DNA from: a bacterium | GTDB taxonomy: Bacteria; Planctomycetota; UBA1135; GCA-002686595 | NCBI GenBank assembly: GCA_024226735.1 | Contig: JAAELL010000389.1 | Coordinates: forward strand, 1-39,387 | DNA length: 39,387 nt | Direction: 5' to 3' | Part shown: positions 24,944 through 33,091 of the stretch, piece after piece | How positions within the stretch are numbered: the first letter of the stretch is position 1 | Layout: each line of letters opens with the position of its first letter | Position numbers and translations under genes: made by a program | Notes under the pieces: generated by a model | What the model saw: only the letters and a program-made list of their open reading frames with translations | Databases searched by the model: none | Told to the model about the DNA's origin: nothing

Positions 24944-26176
24944 CTACTTCAGATCGACGCGGACGTGATCGCCGGCGTCGGCTCTCAGCGTGCGGGTGCC
25001 GTACCCGGAGGCGAAGACGCGTAGCTCGAACTGTCCGGTGAACACGCGCGGAAAGGAGAAGTAGCCCCTCTTCGTTTCTACCCTGCGTCCCATGAGCGGC
25101 GAGCAATCCGCGTCCTCGAGTGGCTCGAGCTCGACCTCGATCCGTGACGACGCGGATCGCATGGAGACACGGCCGGCGATGGAGGTCATCTTTCGGATCT
25201 CGATCGCAGTGCGACCCGCTGCCCCGGATCTGGCGAACGCCGGGGCGTATCCGCTCCAGGTCGAGTCGTCGCTCTCGACGACCACGAAGCCCGGCGTCGA
25301 TCCGGGTGCGAGAGGCGGGAAGCGGCACCACAGTCCGCGCTCGTTGCGCAGCCGAGTCACGGTCAGCGCGCGTGGATCGTCGCGCACGGCGAGGAAGGCG
25401 CGAAAGTCACTCGCCGCGTATCCGAACGACACCGGAAGCCGCATGTCGAAGCGGTAGGTCGGTCCGGTCGGCACGGAGATCTCCGCGAGCTCTTCGCGCG
25501 TCGGGTCGTGATCGAAGCCCATCACGCCCGGAGAGCTCGTGCCGCGCTGATCGATGAGGCGCAGAGCGTATCGTCCGGGCGGGAACGCGCCCTCCGTCTC
25601 GGCCTTGCCGCTCGGTCCGGACGTGAACGTCTCGCCGCCGGGACCGTCGACGCGCAGCGCGTAGTACGGGACGGGCTCGCGGGTCTGCACGTCGACGAGC
25701 ACGACGCGCAGCGGGCCCGTGGTCTTGGTGCGCGCTTGGAACGCCAGCGTCTCGCCTGCGTGCCAGGTGACCTCCGGCTCGTCGATCGTCCACTGCGCGC
25801 CCGGCTCGGCGAGGACGGCTGCACGTTCCGCTGCGATGCGCAGCGTGAACTCGCCCGTCGCGTTCGTGCGTGTCGACACGAGCGGCAGGCCAGGTGCAGC
25901 CGCTGTCACGACCGCGCCCTCGATCGCCTCGAGGGACTGGCCCACGAGCACGCGTCCGCGGATCGTCCGTCGATCGGTGTCCGGGGCCGCGATGGCGCGC
26001 TGCTGCGCGGCGGGGTCGACGAGCTCGGAGCTCGCGGCGCGGCGCTTGGACTCGCCCCGCCCGGCCTCCATGGCGAGTGGCGCTTGGTCCGTGTCGCCGA
26101 CGAGCAGCCGCGTGAGCAGATGGGCGCTCATTGCTGTGATCAAGCAGACGAGGAGTATCGATACGATCCGCGGCAT
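24944..26176 (-). CDS. Exported carboxypeptidase-regulatory-like domain protein
   Basis: The 410-residue protein has an N-terminal hydrophobic anchor or signal (IVSILLVCLITAMSAHLL). A regulatory-like sandwich domain follows: RTIRGRVLVGQSLEAIEGAV through STRTNATGEFTLR. The middle carries the same blocks as the downstream paralogue (VPTGPTYRFDMRLP, GLWCRFPPL, STWSGYAPA), and the end is another strand-rich repeat (GQFELRVFASGYGTRTL). It is first in a minus-strand unit with its paralogue and perhaps the TlpA-like gene. A TAGGTT hexamer lies 6 nt before the ATG. Function unknown; an envelope or extracellular role is inferred from export and fold. Confidence 0.8.
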   Translation of the reverse strand: MPRIVSILLVCLITAMSAHLLTRLLVGDTDQAPLAMEAGRGESKRRAASSELVDPAAQQRAIAAPDTDRRTIRGRVLVGQSLEAIEGAVVTAAAPGLPLVSTRTNATGEFTLRIAAERAAVLAEPGAQWTIDEPEVTWHAGETLAFQARTKTTGPLRVVLVDVQTREPVPYYALRVDGPGGETFTSGPSGKAETEGAFPPGRYALRLIDQRGTSSPGVMGFDHDPTREELAEISVPTGPTYRFDMRLPVSFGYAASDFRAFLAVRDDPRALTVTRLRNERGLWCRFPPLAPGSTPGFVVVESDDSTWSGYAPAFARSGAAGRTAIEIRKMTSIAGRVSMRSASSRIEVELEPLEDADCSPLMGRRVETKRGYFSFPRVFTGQFELRVFASGYGTRTLRADAGDHVRVDLK

Positions 26177-26182
26177 CGCTCC

Positions 26183-26188
26183 AACCTA
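26183..26188 (-). promoter_or_regulatory. Putative -10 box of regulatory-domain gene (leaderless)
   Basis: On the minus strand this reads TAGGTT and ends 6 nt before the ATG at 26176. It is one half of a divergent pair in the 69-bp gap 26177-26245. Confidence 0.45.
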
Positions 26189-26233
26189 CCCCTCTGATCG
26201 CGCGTGGACTACGCAGACCGTTCGTGCGTTCCG

Positions 26234-26239
26234 TAGAAT
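26234..26239 (+). promoter_or_regulatory. Putative -10 box of molybdopterin oxidoreductase gene (leaderless)
   Basis: TAGAAT ends 6 nt before the ATG at 26246, so the transcript would start at the start codon. The same hexamer precedes the glutaredoxin-like gene. Confidence 0.5.
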
Positions 26240-26245
26240 GATCCC

Positions 26246-28243
26246 ATGCCGCTCCTTCCCGCGACCTGCCCCCTCGACTGCCCCGACGCGTGCGGTGTCT
26301 TGGTCGAGACCGACGAAGCAGGGGCGTTCGTACGCGTGCGTGGCAATCCCGCGCATCCGCACTCGCGCGGCTCGCTGTGCGGCAAGACCGCGATCTTCGA
26401 TGCGGTCGTGAACAGCCCCGACCGGTTGCGTACGCCGCTCTTGCGGCAGCCCGATGGCACCTTCGCTCCGGTATCGTGGGACGCGGCGCTTGACGTGATC
26501 GCCGAGCGTGTCGCGCCGCTGGCCGGCGAGGACGTGCTCGCGCTCTACTACGCGGGCAACATGGGGCTCGTGAACCGCCGCTATCCGATGAAGGTCCTGA
26601 ACCACATCGGCGCGGTGGAGACAGACGGCACGATCTGCGACGACACGTCGACCGCCGGCTACGCGATGGTCTTCGGCGACGCGATCGGACCGAAGCTCGA
26701 CGCCGCGGTGGACAGCGACGTGCTCCTGCTCTGGGGCTGTGACGCCCGGCGTACGCTCCAGCACTTCGTCCCTCGCATCAAGACCGCGTGCGAGCGCGGT
26801 GCCACCGTGGTCGTGATCGACGTGTACCGCACCGATACGATGCGGTCGGTCGAGGCGTGGGGGGGGCGTGGACTGATTGTGCGGCCTGGCAGCGATGCGG
26901 CGCTCGCGCTGGCGCTGTGTGCGGCCGCGTTCGAGGAGGGCGCCGCGGACCTCGCGTTCCTGCGCGACGAGTGCATCGGCACGGACGAGTTGCGAGTCGA
27001 GCTCGAGAGCTGGTCGCTCGCGCGCGCGGCCGAGATCACCGGCTTGGTGGTGCACGAGATCGAGCGGCTGAAGAGCGAGCTCTTCGCCGCGCGCGCGCCG
27101 TTCCTCAAGACCGGTATCGGCTGGTCGCGGCGCCGCAACGGGGGCACGAACATGCGCGCGGTCTGCACGCTTGCGGCCGTGCTCGGTCACGCCGATCGCT
27201 TGCACTACGAGAGCTTCGACCACTTCGGGCTCGCGGAGTCGACGCTGCTCGGCGAGGGCGCACGGCCCGCGGGTGCGCCGAAGGACAAGGTCAGTCAGCT
27301 CAGCATCGGTAGCGAGCTGGAGAGCGGTCGCTTCCGCGCGTGCTTCGTGTGGGGGCACAACCCGGCCGTGACTCTGCCCGACTCGAACCGCGTGCGCGCC
27401 GGGCTCGCGCGCGAGGACCTGTTCCTGGTCGTGCACGAGCTGTTCCTGACCGAGACGGCGCGGCTCGCCGACGTCGTTCTGCCGGCGACCACGTTCGTCG
27501 AGCACACCGACGTCCTGCGCAGCTACGGACACCGCGTACTCCATCTCTCGCGCAAGGCGTGCGCGGTGCCGGACGAACAGAAGAGCAACGTCGACACGTT
27601 CCGGGCCCTCGCGCGGCGCCTCGGATTGCCCGAGGACGTGTGGGCGAAGGATGGAGAGGAGCTCGCGCTCGAGTTCCTCGCCGCCTCGCGCGAGCGCTTC
27701 ACCCAGAGCGAGTACGAGCGCCTGCTCGCGGGCGAGCCGGTCGAGTTGGCACCGCGCGCGCGTCCGGACCGCGGCACGCCGAGCGGCAAGATCGAGCTGG
27801 CGAGCGATACGGCGCGCGCCCTCGGACAGCCGGCGGTCGCGACCTTCGTGCCGGACGACGCGGGCGGTGACGCAGGCCCGTTCTGGCTGCATCCGGCTCC
27901 GTCGATCGCGACCCACAACTCGACGTACACGCACTCGGAGCGGCACGCGGCGCGGGCCGGGCGCGCGGAGTGCCGCATGCATCCAGACGACGTCGCGGGG
28001 CTCGGCGCGGCGGACGGCGACGCGCTGCGGATCGCCAACGACCGCGGCTCGATCACCCTTCCCGTGCGGGTGACCACGGACGTCCCGCGCGGCTTGGTGC
28101 GCGTCGACGGCTTCCCGCTCGAAAGGGCGATTCCCGAAGGCGTCGGCGTCAACTCCCTCACGACCCCTGCGCAGAGCGATCTCGGCTCCGGCCACTCCCT
28201 GTACAGCGCGCGTGTCGACGTCACACGTGCACCCGCCGACTGA
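26246..28243 (+). CDS. Molybdopterin (bis-MGD) oxidoreductase with [4Fe-4S] cluster
   Basis: The 665-residue protein belongs to the DMSO reductase/formate dehydrogenase superfamily (COG0243 type). The N-terminal cluster motif is complete: Cys8, Cys12 and Cys16 in TCPLDCPDACG and Cys45 in SLCGK. Cofactor-domain segments follow, for example TGIGWSRRRNGGTNMRAVCT and FVWGHNPAVTLPDSN, and a C-terminal domain (HPAPSIATHNSTYT). Cys131 in TDGTICDDTS is a candidate metal ligand. There is no twin-arginine leader, so it is probably cytoplasmic. The substrate cannot be told from sequence; related proteins are annotated loosely as formate dehydrogenase-like. The SDR gene follows 10 bp later, so the two may share a pathway. 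Confidence 0.88.
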   Translation: MPLLPATCPLDCPDACGVLVETDEAGAFVRVRGNPAHPHSRGSLCGKTAIFDAVVNSPDRLRTPLLRQPDGTFAPVSWDAALDVIAERVAPLAGEDVLALYYAGNMGLVNRRYPMKVLNHIGAVETDGTICDDTSTAGYAMVFGDAIGPKLDAAVDSDVLLLWGCDARRTLQHFVPRIKTACERGATVVVIDVYRTDTMRSVEAWGGRGLIVRPGSDAALALALCAAAFEEGAADLAFLRDECIGTDELRVELESWSLARAAEITGLVVHEIERLKSELFAARAPFLKTGIGWSRRRNGGTNMRAVCTLAAVLGHADRLHYESFDHFGLAESTLLGEGARPAGAPKDKVSQLSIGSELESGRFRACFVWGHNPAVTLPDSNRVRAGLAREDLFLVVHELFLTETARLADVVLPATTFVEHTDVLRSYGHRVLHLSRKACAVPDEQKSNVDTFRALARRLGLPEDVWAKDGEELALEFLAASRERFTQSEYERLLAGEPVELAPRARPDRGTPSGKIELASDTARALGQPAVATFVPDDAGGDAGPFWLHPAPSIATHNSTYTHSERHAARAGRAECRMHPDDVAGLGAADGDALRIANDRGSITLPVRVTTDVPRGLVRVDGFPLERAIPEGVGVNSLTTPAQSDLGSGHSLYSARVDVTRAPAD

Positions 28244-28253
28244 AAGCGAAACG

Positions 28254-29102
28254 ATGGATCTCGCCCTCGACGACAAGGTCGTCTTCGTCACGGGAGCTTC
28301 GGGCGGCATCGGGCGCGCGATGGCGCGCGCGTTCGCCCAGGAGGGTGCGCGCGTCGCGCTGCACGGCCACCGCAAGTGGGACGACCTCGTCGAGTGGGTG
28401 GCGAAGCAAGACTGGAACGAGCGCGCCCTGCCCGTCGAAGCGGACATCACTTCGGCCTCCAGCGTCGCCGCCGCGTTCGAGCGCGCGCGTGAGCACTGGG
28501 GCCGCATCGACGTGTGCGTCGCCAACGCGGGAATCTGGCCGCCGGACGACGAACCGCTAGTCGATCTCGACGAGGACCGCATCCGTACCGTGTTCGAGGT
28601 CAACCTGTTCGGCGCGATCTGGACCGCGAAGGCCTTCCTGAGCACGCTGCGCGCGACGGGGCCGCGCCCGGACGGGCACGGCGCGGCGCTGCTCTTCACC
28701 GGCTCGACCGCGGCGAGCTTTGGTGAGCGTGGTCACACGGACTATGCGGCGAGCAAGGCGGGGCTCGTCGGGCTGATGCGCTCGCTCAAGAACGAGATCG
28801 TCGCGCTCGATCCGTACGCCCGCGTCAACATCGTCGAGCCGGGCTGGACCGTCACGGAGATGACCCGTCGGACGGTGCAGCAGCCCGAGGCTGCTGAACG
28901 GGTGGTCCGCACGATGGCGCTGCGCCAACTCGGCCGTGCAGACGACGTGGCGCGCGCCGCGGTGATGCTCGCTTCTCCCGCCGCGGCGCGGCACGTCAGC
29001 GGACAGGTGCTGACGGTCGCGGGCGGGATGGAGGGACGCGTCTTGTGGGAGGACGGAGAGACCGACGGCCAGCACGTGCTCGACCGTCTTAAACAGGAAT
29101 GA
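28254..29102 (+). CDS. Short-chain dehydrogenase/reductase (SDR)
   Basis: The 282-residue enzyme has the classical SDR elements: the nucleotide-binding TGASGGIG (12-19), NAG in CVANAGIW, the catalytic Ser in FTGSTAASF and Y-x-x-x-K in DYAASKAGL, then EPGWTVTEMT. It resembles 3-oxoacyl-ACP reductase-like oxidoreductases and uses NAD(P)H. The substrate is unknown. It follows the molybdopterin enzyme closely, suggesting a two-step redox pathway. I chose the ATG at 28254; an upstream start at 28212 would overlap that gene. A degenerate hairpin repeat follows the stop. Confidence 0.88.
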   Translation: MDLALDDKVVFVTGASGGIGRAMARAFAQEGARVALHGHRKWDDLVEWVAKQDWNERALPVEADITSASSVAAAFERAREHWGRIDVCVANAGIWPPDDEPLVDLDEDRIRTVFEVNLFGAIWTAKAFLSTLRATGPRPDGHGAALLFTGSTAASFGERGHTDYAASKAGLVGLMRSLKNEIVALDPYARVNIVEPGWTVTEMTRRTVQQPEAAERVVRTMALRQLGRADDVARAAVMLASPAAARHVSGQVLTVAGGMEGRVLWEDGETDGQHVLDRLKQE

Positions 29103-29110
29103 CAGAGTCT

Positions 29111-29144
29111 TATTCAACGGTGCCACGGCTGACGCCGTACCAGC
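29111..29144 (+). repeat. Two-hairpin repeat, partial copy C
   Basis: GCCACGGCTGACGCCGT (29122-29138) is identical to 34452-34468 of copy B, with the TGAC loop at 29130-29133. The outer stem is broken (ACC instead of GGC) and the first hairpin is missing. It lies in the 188-bp gap 29103-29290, just after the SDR stop. The rest of that gap has a small CTTCC/GGAAG hairpin near 29215 and a TACTTT promoter-like hexamer. Confidence 0.65.
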
Positions 29145-29268
29145 GAGGGACGGTTAGAGGGCCGTAGCGGTTCCAGGATCACGCCCTTTCCTTCAGAATC
29201 GACTTCCGCCTGGAAGGAAGTGACCCTGCCGAGCGTCTCGGGTACGGAGCTGTCCCGACACCCGCCGG

Positions 29269-29274
29269 TACTTT
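29269..29274 (+). promoter_or_regulatory. Putative -10 box of the efflux operon
   Basis: TACTTT here would set transcription start at about 29281-29282, at the GGAGGAG ribosome binding site. It overlaps the TTG at 29273, which argues against that codon as the start of the TolC-like gene. Confidence 0.4.
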
Positions 29275-29290
29275 GGACCTGGAGGAGAGC

Positions 29291-30898
29291 CTGTCCACCA
29301 AATTGTTCTTGCTCGGACTTGCCTTGTGCTGCGGCTGCGCGGCATCGGTCTACGAGAATCGCGCCGACGGAAGAGCGCGTGCGATTCTCGACGAAGGCAC
29401 CGAGCGCACTCTCGGCGATCGGCGGGAGGCGGTGGTCTTTCCGACGGAGCGCGTGCCGGCGGAGGAACCGGAGAACGCCGGCGACCTGGATGACGGACTG
29501 GACGACGGCTCGATGCCGGGTGCCGGCGAGGAAGCTCCGATCGTCGAGCGGCGCGTGATCAGCTTGCGCGAGGCGCTCGAGCTCGGGATACTGGGCAACC
29601 GCGGCTACAAGTCTCGCGAGGAGGGGCTCTACCTGCAGGCGCTTTCGTTGGCGAGCGTGCGGCACGGCTTCACCCCGCAGCTCGCCGCGACGCTCGACGC
29701 GATGTTCTCGAAGACGCAGGGACTGCCGTCCGCGCGCGACGCAGGCTTCTCGGCATCCGTCGATCAGATCCTGCCGTGGGGCGGCAACGTTTCGGCCGGC
29801 GTGAGCTCGGGCTTTCGCGACACGGGGGACGGCGGCGGGTCGTTCGACTCGGGCGCGAACATCAGGCTGACTCAGCCACTCCTGCGTGGCGCGGGGCACG
29901 AGATCAGCCACGAGCCGCTCGTGCAGGCGGAGCGCGACCTCGTGTACGCAATCCGCAGCTTCGAGCTGTTCCGCGAGGACTTTTCGATCGACGTCGCCTC
30001 CCGCTACTACGACTTGGTTCAGCAGAAGCAGGCGATCGCGAACCTGAGCCAGAACCTCGACGGCTTCGTGTTCGGCCGGCGTCAAGCCGAGGCCTTCTTC
30101 CGCGTCGGACGCACGACCGAGCTCGACGTCTTGCGGGCGCGGCGCAGTGAGCTGAGCTCGCGCGACAGCCTGATCGCGGCGAAGGAGAACTACGAGCTCG
30201 CGCTCGATCGCTTCCGCATCTTCCTCGGCCTGCCGCGCGAGGACGCGATCGACGTCGCGCCCGAGGCACCGGAGTTCACATCGTGGATGTACGATGCCGA
30301 GGAGGCGGTCGAGGTCGCGCTCGTCAATCGGCTCGACCTGATCAACCAGACCGAACAGCTGGAGGACTCCGCGCGCGGCCTGCGCATCGCAAAGGACTCG
30401 CTCCGGCCGCGGCTCGATCTGTCGGTGGGCTACGACGCCCCGGTCGGTCCCGACGGCTCCTTCACCGGCCAGGACATCGGCGACGAGACGCTGACCGCGG
30501 GGCTGTCCTTCGAGATCCCGATCGACAAGGTCAACGACGCCAATGCGTACCGGGCCGCGCGCATCGGCTACATGCAGGATCGGCGCGACTACGAGGAGTT
30601 CCGCGACAACCTCGTCGTCGAGATCGAGAGCGCGTTCCGCGAGCTCGAGCGGCGGGTGCAGAGCCTCGACATCCAGCGCCAGCTGATCACCGACCAAGAG
30701 AAGAACGAGAAGATCGCTCGGCTGCGGTTCGAGCAAGGCGACTTCTCGAACCGCGACGTCGTCGAGGCGGAGGAGGCCTTGCTCGACGCGCGCAACAGCC
30801 TCATCAACGAACAAGTGAACTACGAGATTGCACGCCTGCAGCTCCTGCGGGACCTGGGAATTCTGTTCATCGAAGAAGACGGGATGTGGACCGAATGA
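29291..30898 (+). CDS. TolC-like outer-membrane efflux lipoprotein
   Basis: The protein (about 535 residues) is the outer-membrane channel of a tripartite efflux pump. The start gives a clean lipoprotein signal (STKLFLLGLALCCGC). An acidic linker follows, then the two OEP repeats typical of TolC/NodT, each with strand and long coiled helices: ISLREALELGILGNRGYKS starts the first and AVEVALVNRLDLINQTEQ the second. I place the start at a CTG (29291) because GGAGGAG precedes it by 3-4 nt and the upstream TTG (29273) lies in a promoter-like hexamer and would give an acidic leader; TTG 29303 is a third option. The stop overlaps the adaptor gene (ATGA). Confidence 0.83.
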   Translation: MSTKLFLLGLALCCGCAASVYENRADGRARAILDEGTERTLGDRREAVVFPTERVPAEEPENAGDLDDGLDDGSMPGAGEEAPIVERRVISLREALELGILGNRGYKSREEGLYLQALSLASVRHGFTPQLAATLDAMFSKTQGLPSARDAGFSASVDQILPWGGNVSAGVSSGFRDTGDGGGSFDSGANIRLTQPLLRGAGHEISHEPLVQAERDLVYAIRSFELFREDFSIDVASRYYDLVQQKQAIANLSQNLDGFVFGRRQAEAFFRVGRTTELDVLRARRSELSSRDSLIAAKENYELALDRFRIFLGLPREDAIDVAPEAPEFTSWMYDAEEAVEVALVNRLDLINQTEQLEDSARGLRIAKDSLRPRLDLSVGYDAPVGPDGSFTGQDIGDETLTAGLSFEIPIDKVNDANAYRAARIGYMQDRRDYEEFRDNLVVEIESAFRELERRVQSLDIQRQLITDQEKNEKIARLRFEQGDFSNRDVVEAEEALLDARNSLINEQVNYEIARLQLLRDLGILFIEEDGMWTE

Positions 30899-32403
30899 AG
30901 TGGATGTTCCTGGCGTTGCTCGGGGCCGGCGTGGTCGGTGCAGGTTGGAAGTTCGCGGATCCGAGGGCGGCCCAGGCCGCCGAGGTCCCCGAGAGCGCGC
31001 TGCACTCGGTGCGCCGCGGCACGCTGAAGATCTCCGTGACCGAGAACGGCTACCTGAAGGCGAAGAACTCGGTGCGGCTCAAGCCCAAGTTTCGGCGCGA
31101 GGGAGTGATCACCTGGCTGATCGAGGAAGGCGAGAGCGTCGAGAAGGACGAGGTGTTGATCGAGTTCGACAAGACCGAGCTCAACACCCAGATCTCCGAG
31201 CTCGATACGAGCTTGATCCAGTACGAGATCGAGCTCGAGGCGGGCCGCGCGGACCAGCAGATCCAGGAGAGCGACAACGCCGCGGAGGTCGAGAAGGCCG
31301 AGCTCACGGTCGAGCTCGCGCGCCTGGCGCTCGAGCGCTACGAGAAGGGCGACGCGCCGAGCGAGCTGCGCAAGAAGGAGCTCGCCGCCGAGAAGGCGCT
31401 GTCGGAGTTCGAGCGGGCCAAGGAACGCTACAAGCAGGTGCCCGAGCTCGCGCAGGAGGGCTTCCTGACCAAGATTCAGGTCGAGGAGGAGCGCATTCGA
31501 CTGCGCGAGGCCGAGATCCAGGACGAGGCCGCGCGCCGCGACCTCGAGCTGCACAACACCTACACGCACCCGATGGAGCGGACGACCAAGCAGTACGCGC
31601 TCAAGGACGCCGAACGCGGCCTCGAGAACGTGCGGGTCAAGGCGGACATCAACCTCAAGGAGAAGAGGGCGCGCGTCACCCAGCTCGAGCGTCAGGTCGA
31701 CTCGACCAAGACGCGTCTCACGCAGCTCGGCGACGAGCTCGGGAAGATGACGCTGCGCGCGACCCAGCCTGGACTCGTGCACTACGGCGACCCGAACCGG
31801 CGCTGGATGCGCGATCAGATCAAGGTCGGCAACACGCTGCGCCAGGGCAACACTGCGATCACGTTGCCCGATCTGTCGGTGATGCAGGTCCTGATCCAGG
31901 TGCACGAAGCCGACATCGACCTCGTCAAGCCCGACATGCCGGTCGTCGTCACCGTCGAGACGGCGAAGGGCAAGACGTTCCCCGCCAAGGTGACCGACAT
32001 CGCGACCGTCGCTTCCTCCCAGAGCTGGGACGACGAGACGAACAAGACCTTCCGCGTCGAGGTGACGATGAACCCGGTCGACGGCGAGCTACGCGCCGGC
32101 GTCACTGCACGGGCCGAGGTCCAGGTCGAGTCCATCCCGGACGTCCTGCAGGTCCCGATCCACGCCGTCTATCCCGAGAGCGGCGAGCACTTCTGCCACG
32201 TCCTGGTCGAGGGCAAGATCGAGCGCCGGCGCGTCGTGCCCGGCAAGAACAATGCGCACCACGTCGCGATCCTGGAGGGGCTCGCCGAAGGTGACCGTGT
32301 CCTGCTCTACGATCCGCGCCAGGAGGGCGTGCGCGAGATCGACGACGGTGGCGGCGACGGCGAGTCCGATGGCGCGACGCCACAGACCGAGGCTACGAGC
32401 TGA
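30895..32403 (+). CDS. MacA/HlyD-like periplasmic adaptor subunit
   Basis: The 502-residue membrane-fusion protein links the inner-membrane transporter to the TolC-like channel. It starts with a hydrophobic anchor (MKWMFLALLGAGVVGAGWKF), then a barrel/lipoyl half (RGTLKISVTENGYLKAKNSV), a very long coiled-coil hairpin (about 100-285, rich in Glu/Lys/Arg heptads), the second lipoyl half and a beta-barrel (IQVHEADIDLVKPDMPVVVT), and a membrane-proximal domain near the end. The hairpin looks longer than in typical MacA. It overlaps both neighbours by a few bases, so the four pump genes form one translationally coupled operon. Confidence 0.88.
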   Translation: MKWMFLALLGAGVVGAGWKFADPRAAQAAEVPESALHSVRRGTLKISVTENGYLKAKNSVRLKPKFRREGVITWLIEEGESVEKDEVLIEFDKTELNTQISELDTSLIQYEIELEAGRADQQIQESDNAAEVEKAELTVELARLALERYEKGDAPSELRKKELAAEKALSEFERAKERYKQVPELAQEGFLTKIQVEEERIRLREAEIQDEAARRDLELHNTYTHPMERTTKQYALKDAERGLENVRVKADINLKEKRARVTQLERQVDSTKTRLTQLGDELGKMTLRATQPGLVHYGDPNRRWMRDQIKVGNTLRQGNTAITLPDLSVMQVLIQVHEADIDLVKPDMPVVVTVETAKGKTFPAKVTDIATVASSQSWDDETNKTFRVEVTMNPVDGELRAGVTARAEVQVESIPDVLQVPIHAVYPESGEHFCHVLVEGKIERRRVVPGKNNAHHVAILEGLAEGDRVLLYDPRQEGVREIDDGGGDGESDGATPQTEATS

Positions 32404-33089
32404 TGCCGATCGTGCACCTGGAGGGAATCGAGAAGGACTACGGCACGGGCGATGGCGCGCTCACCGTGCTGAAGGACGTGTCGCTCGACATCGAGGAGGG
32501 GGAGTTCATCGCAATCGTCGGTGCGTCCGGATCGGGCAAGACGACGCTGATGAACATCCTCGGCTGCCTCGACCGTCCGACGCGTGGCCGTTACGAGCTC
32601 AGCGGAACGGACGTCTCCAAGCTTGGCGATGACCGCCTGTCGCGCATTCGCGGCAAGTCGATCGGGTTCGTCTTCCAGTCCTTCAACTTGATCGCGCAGC
32701 TCTCGGTGCTGGAGAACGTCGAGCTGCCGCTGTTCTACGACCGCGTCACGAAGGCCGAGCGCAGGCGACGCTGCCTGGCGCTGCTCGACGCGGTCGGCCT
32801 CTCGCACCGCCTCAAGCACTACCCGACGCAGCTCTCCGGGGGAGAGTGCCAGCGCGTCGCGATCGCGCGCGCGCTCGCCGTCGAGCCCGCGATGCTGCTC
32901 ACCGACGAGCCGACGGGCAACCTCGACTCGAAGAACGGCGAGGAGGTGCTGAAGCTGTTCCACGACCTGCACCGCGAGGGGCGCACCATCGTCATGGTGA
33001 CCCACAACCCCGAGATCGCGGGCGGCTTGCCGCGCGTCGTCGAGATGCACGACGGCCGGCTGTCCGAGCGCGTGACGGAGAGCGCCTGA
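32403..33089 (+). CDS. MacB/LolD-type ABC ATPase of the efflux pump
   Basis: The 228-residue ATPase has Walker A GASGSGKTT, Q-loop FVFQSFNLI, signature LSGGECQR, Walker B AMLLTDEPTGNLD and H-loop VTHN. These, and the NLDSKNGEEV segment, are typical of the MacB/LolD/FtsE group. It is a separate protein rather than fused to the permease as in E. coli MacB. It acts at the cytoplasmic face with the permease encoded three bases downstream. It shares one base with the adaptor's stop codon. Confidence 0.92.
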   Translation: MPIVHLEGIEKDYGTGDGALTVLKDVSLDIEEGEFIAIVGASGSGKTTLMNILGCLDRPTRGRYELSGTDVSKLGDDRLSRIRGKSIGFVFQSFNLIAQLSVLENVELPLFYDRVTKAERRRRCLALLDAVGLSHRLKHYPTQLSGGECQRVAIARALAVEPAMLLTDEPTGNLDSKNGEEVLKLFHDLHREGRTIVMVTHNPEIAGGLPRVVEMHDGRLSERVTESA

Positions 33090-33091
33090 CG

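Noticed and set aside
26186..28699. 837-codon open frame on the minus strand
   Set aside because: It is the antisense of the molybdopterin enzyme and part of the SDR, both of which have complete family motifs; the antisense product is low-complexity.
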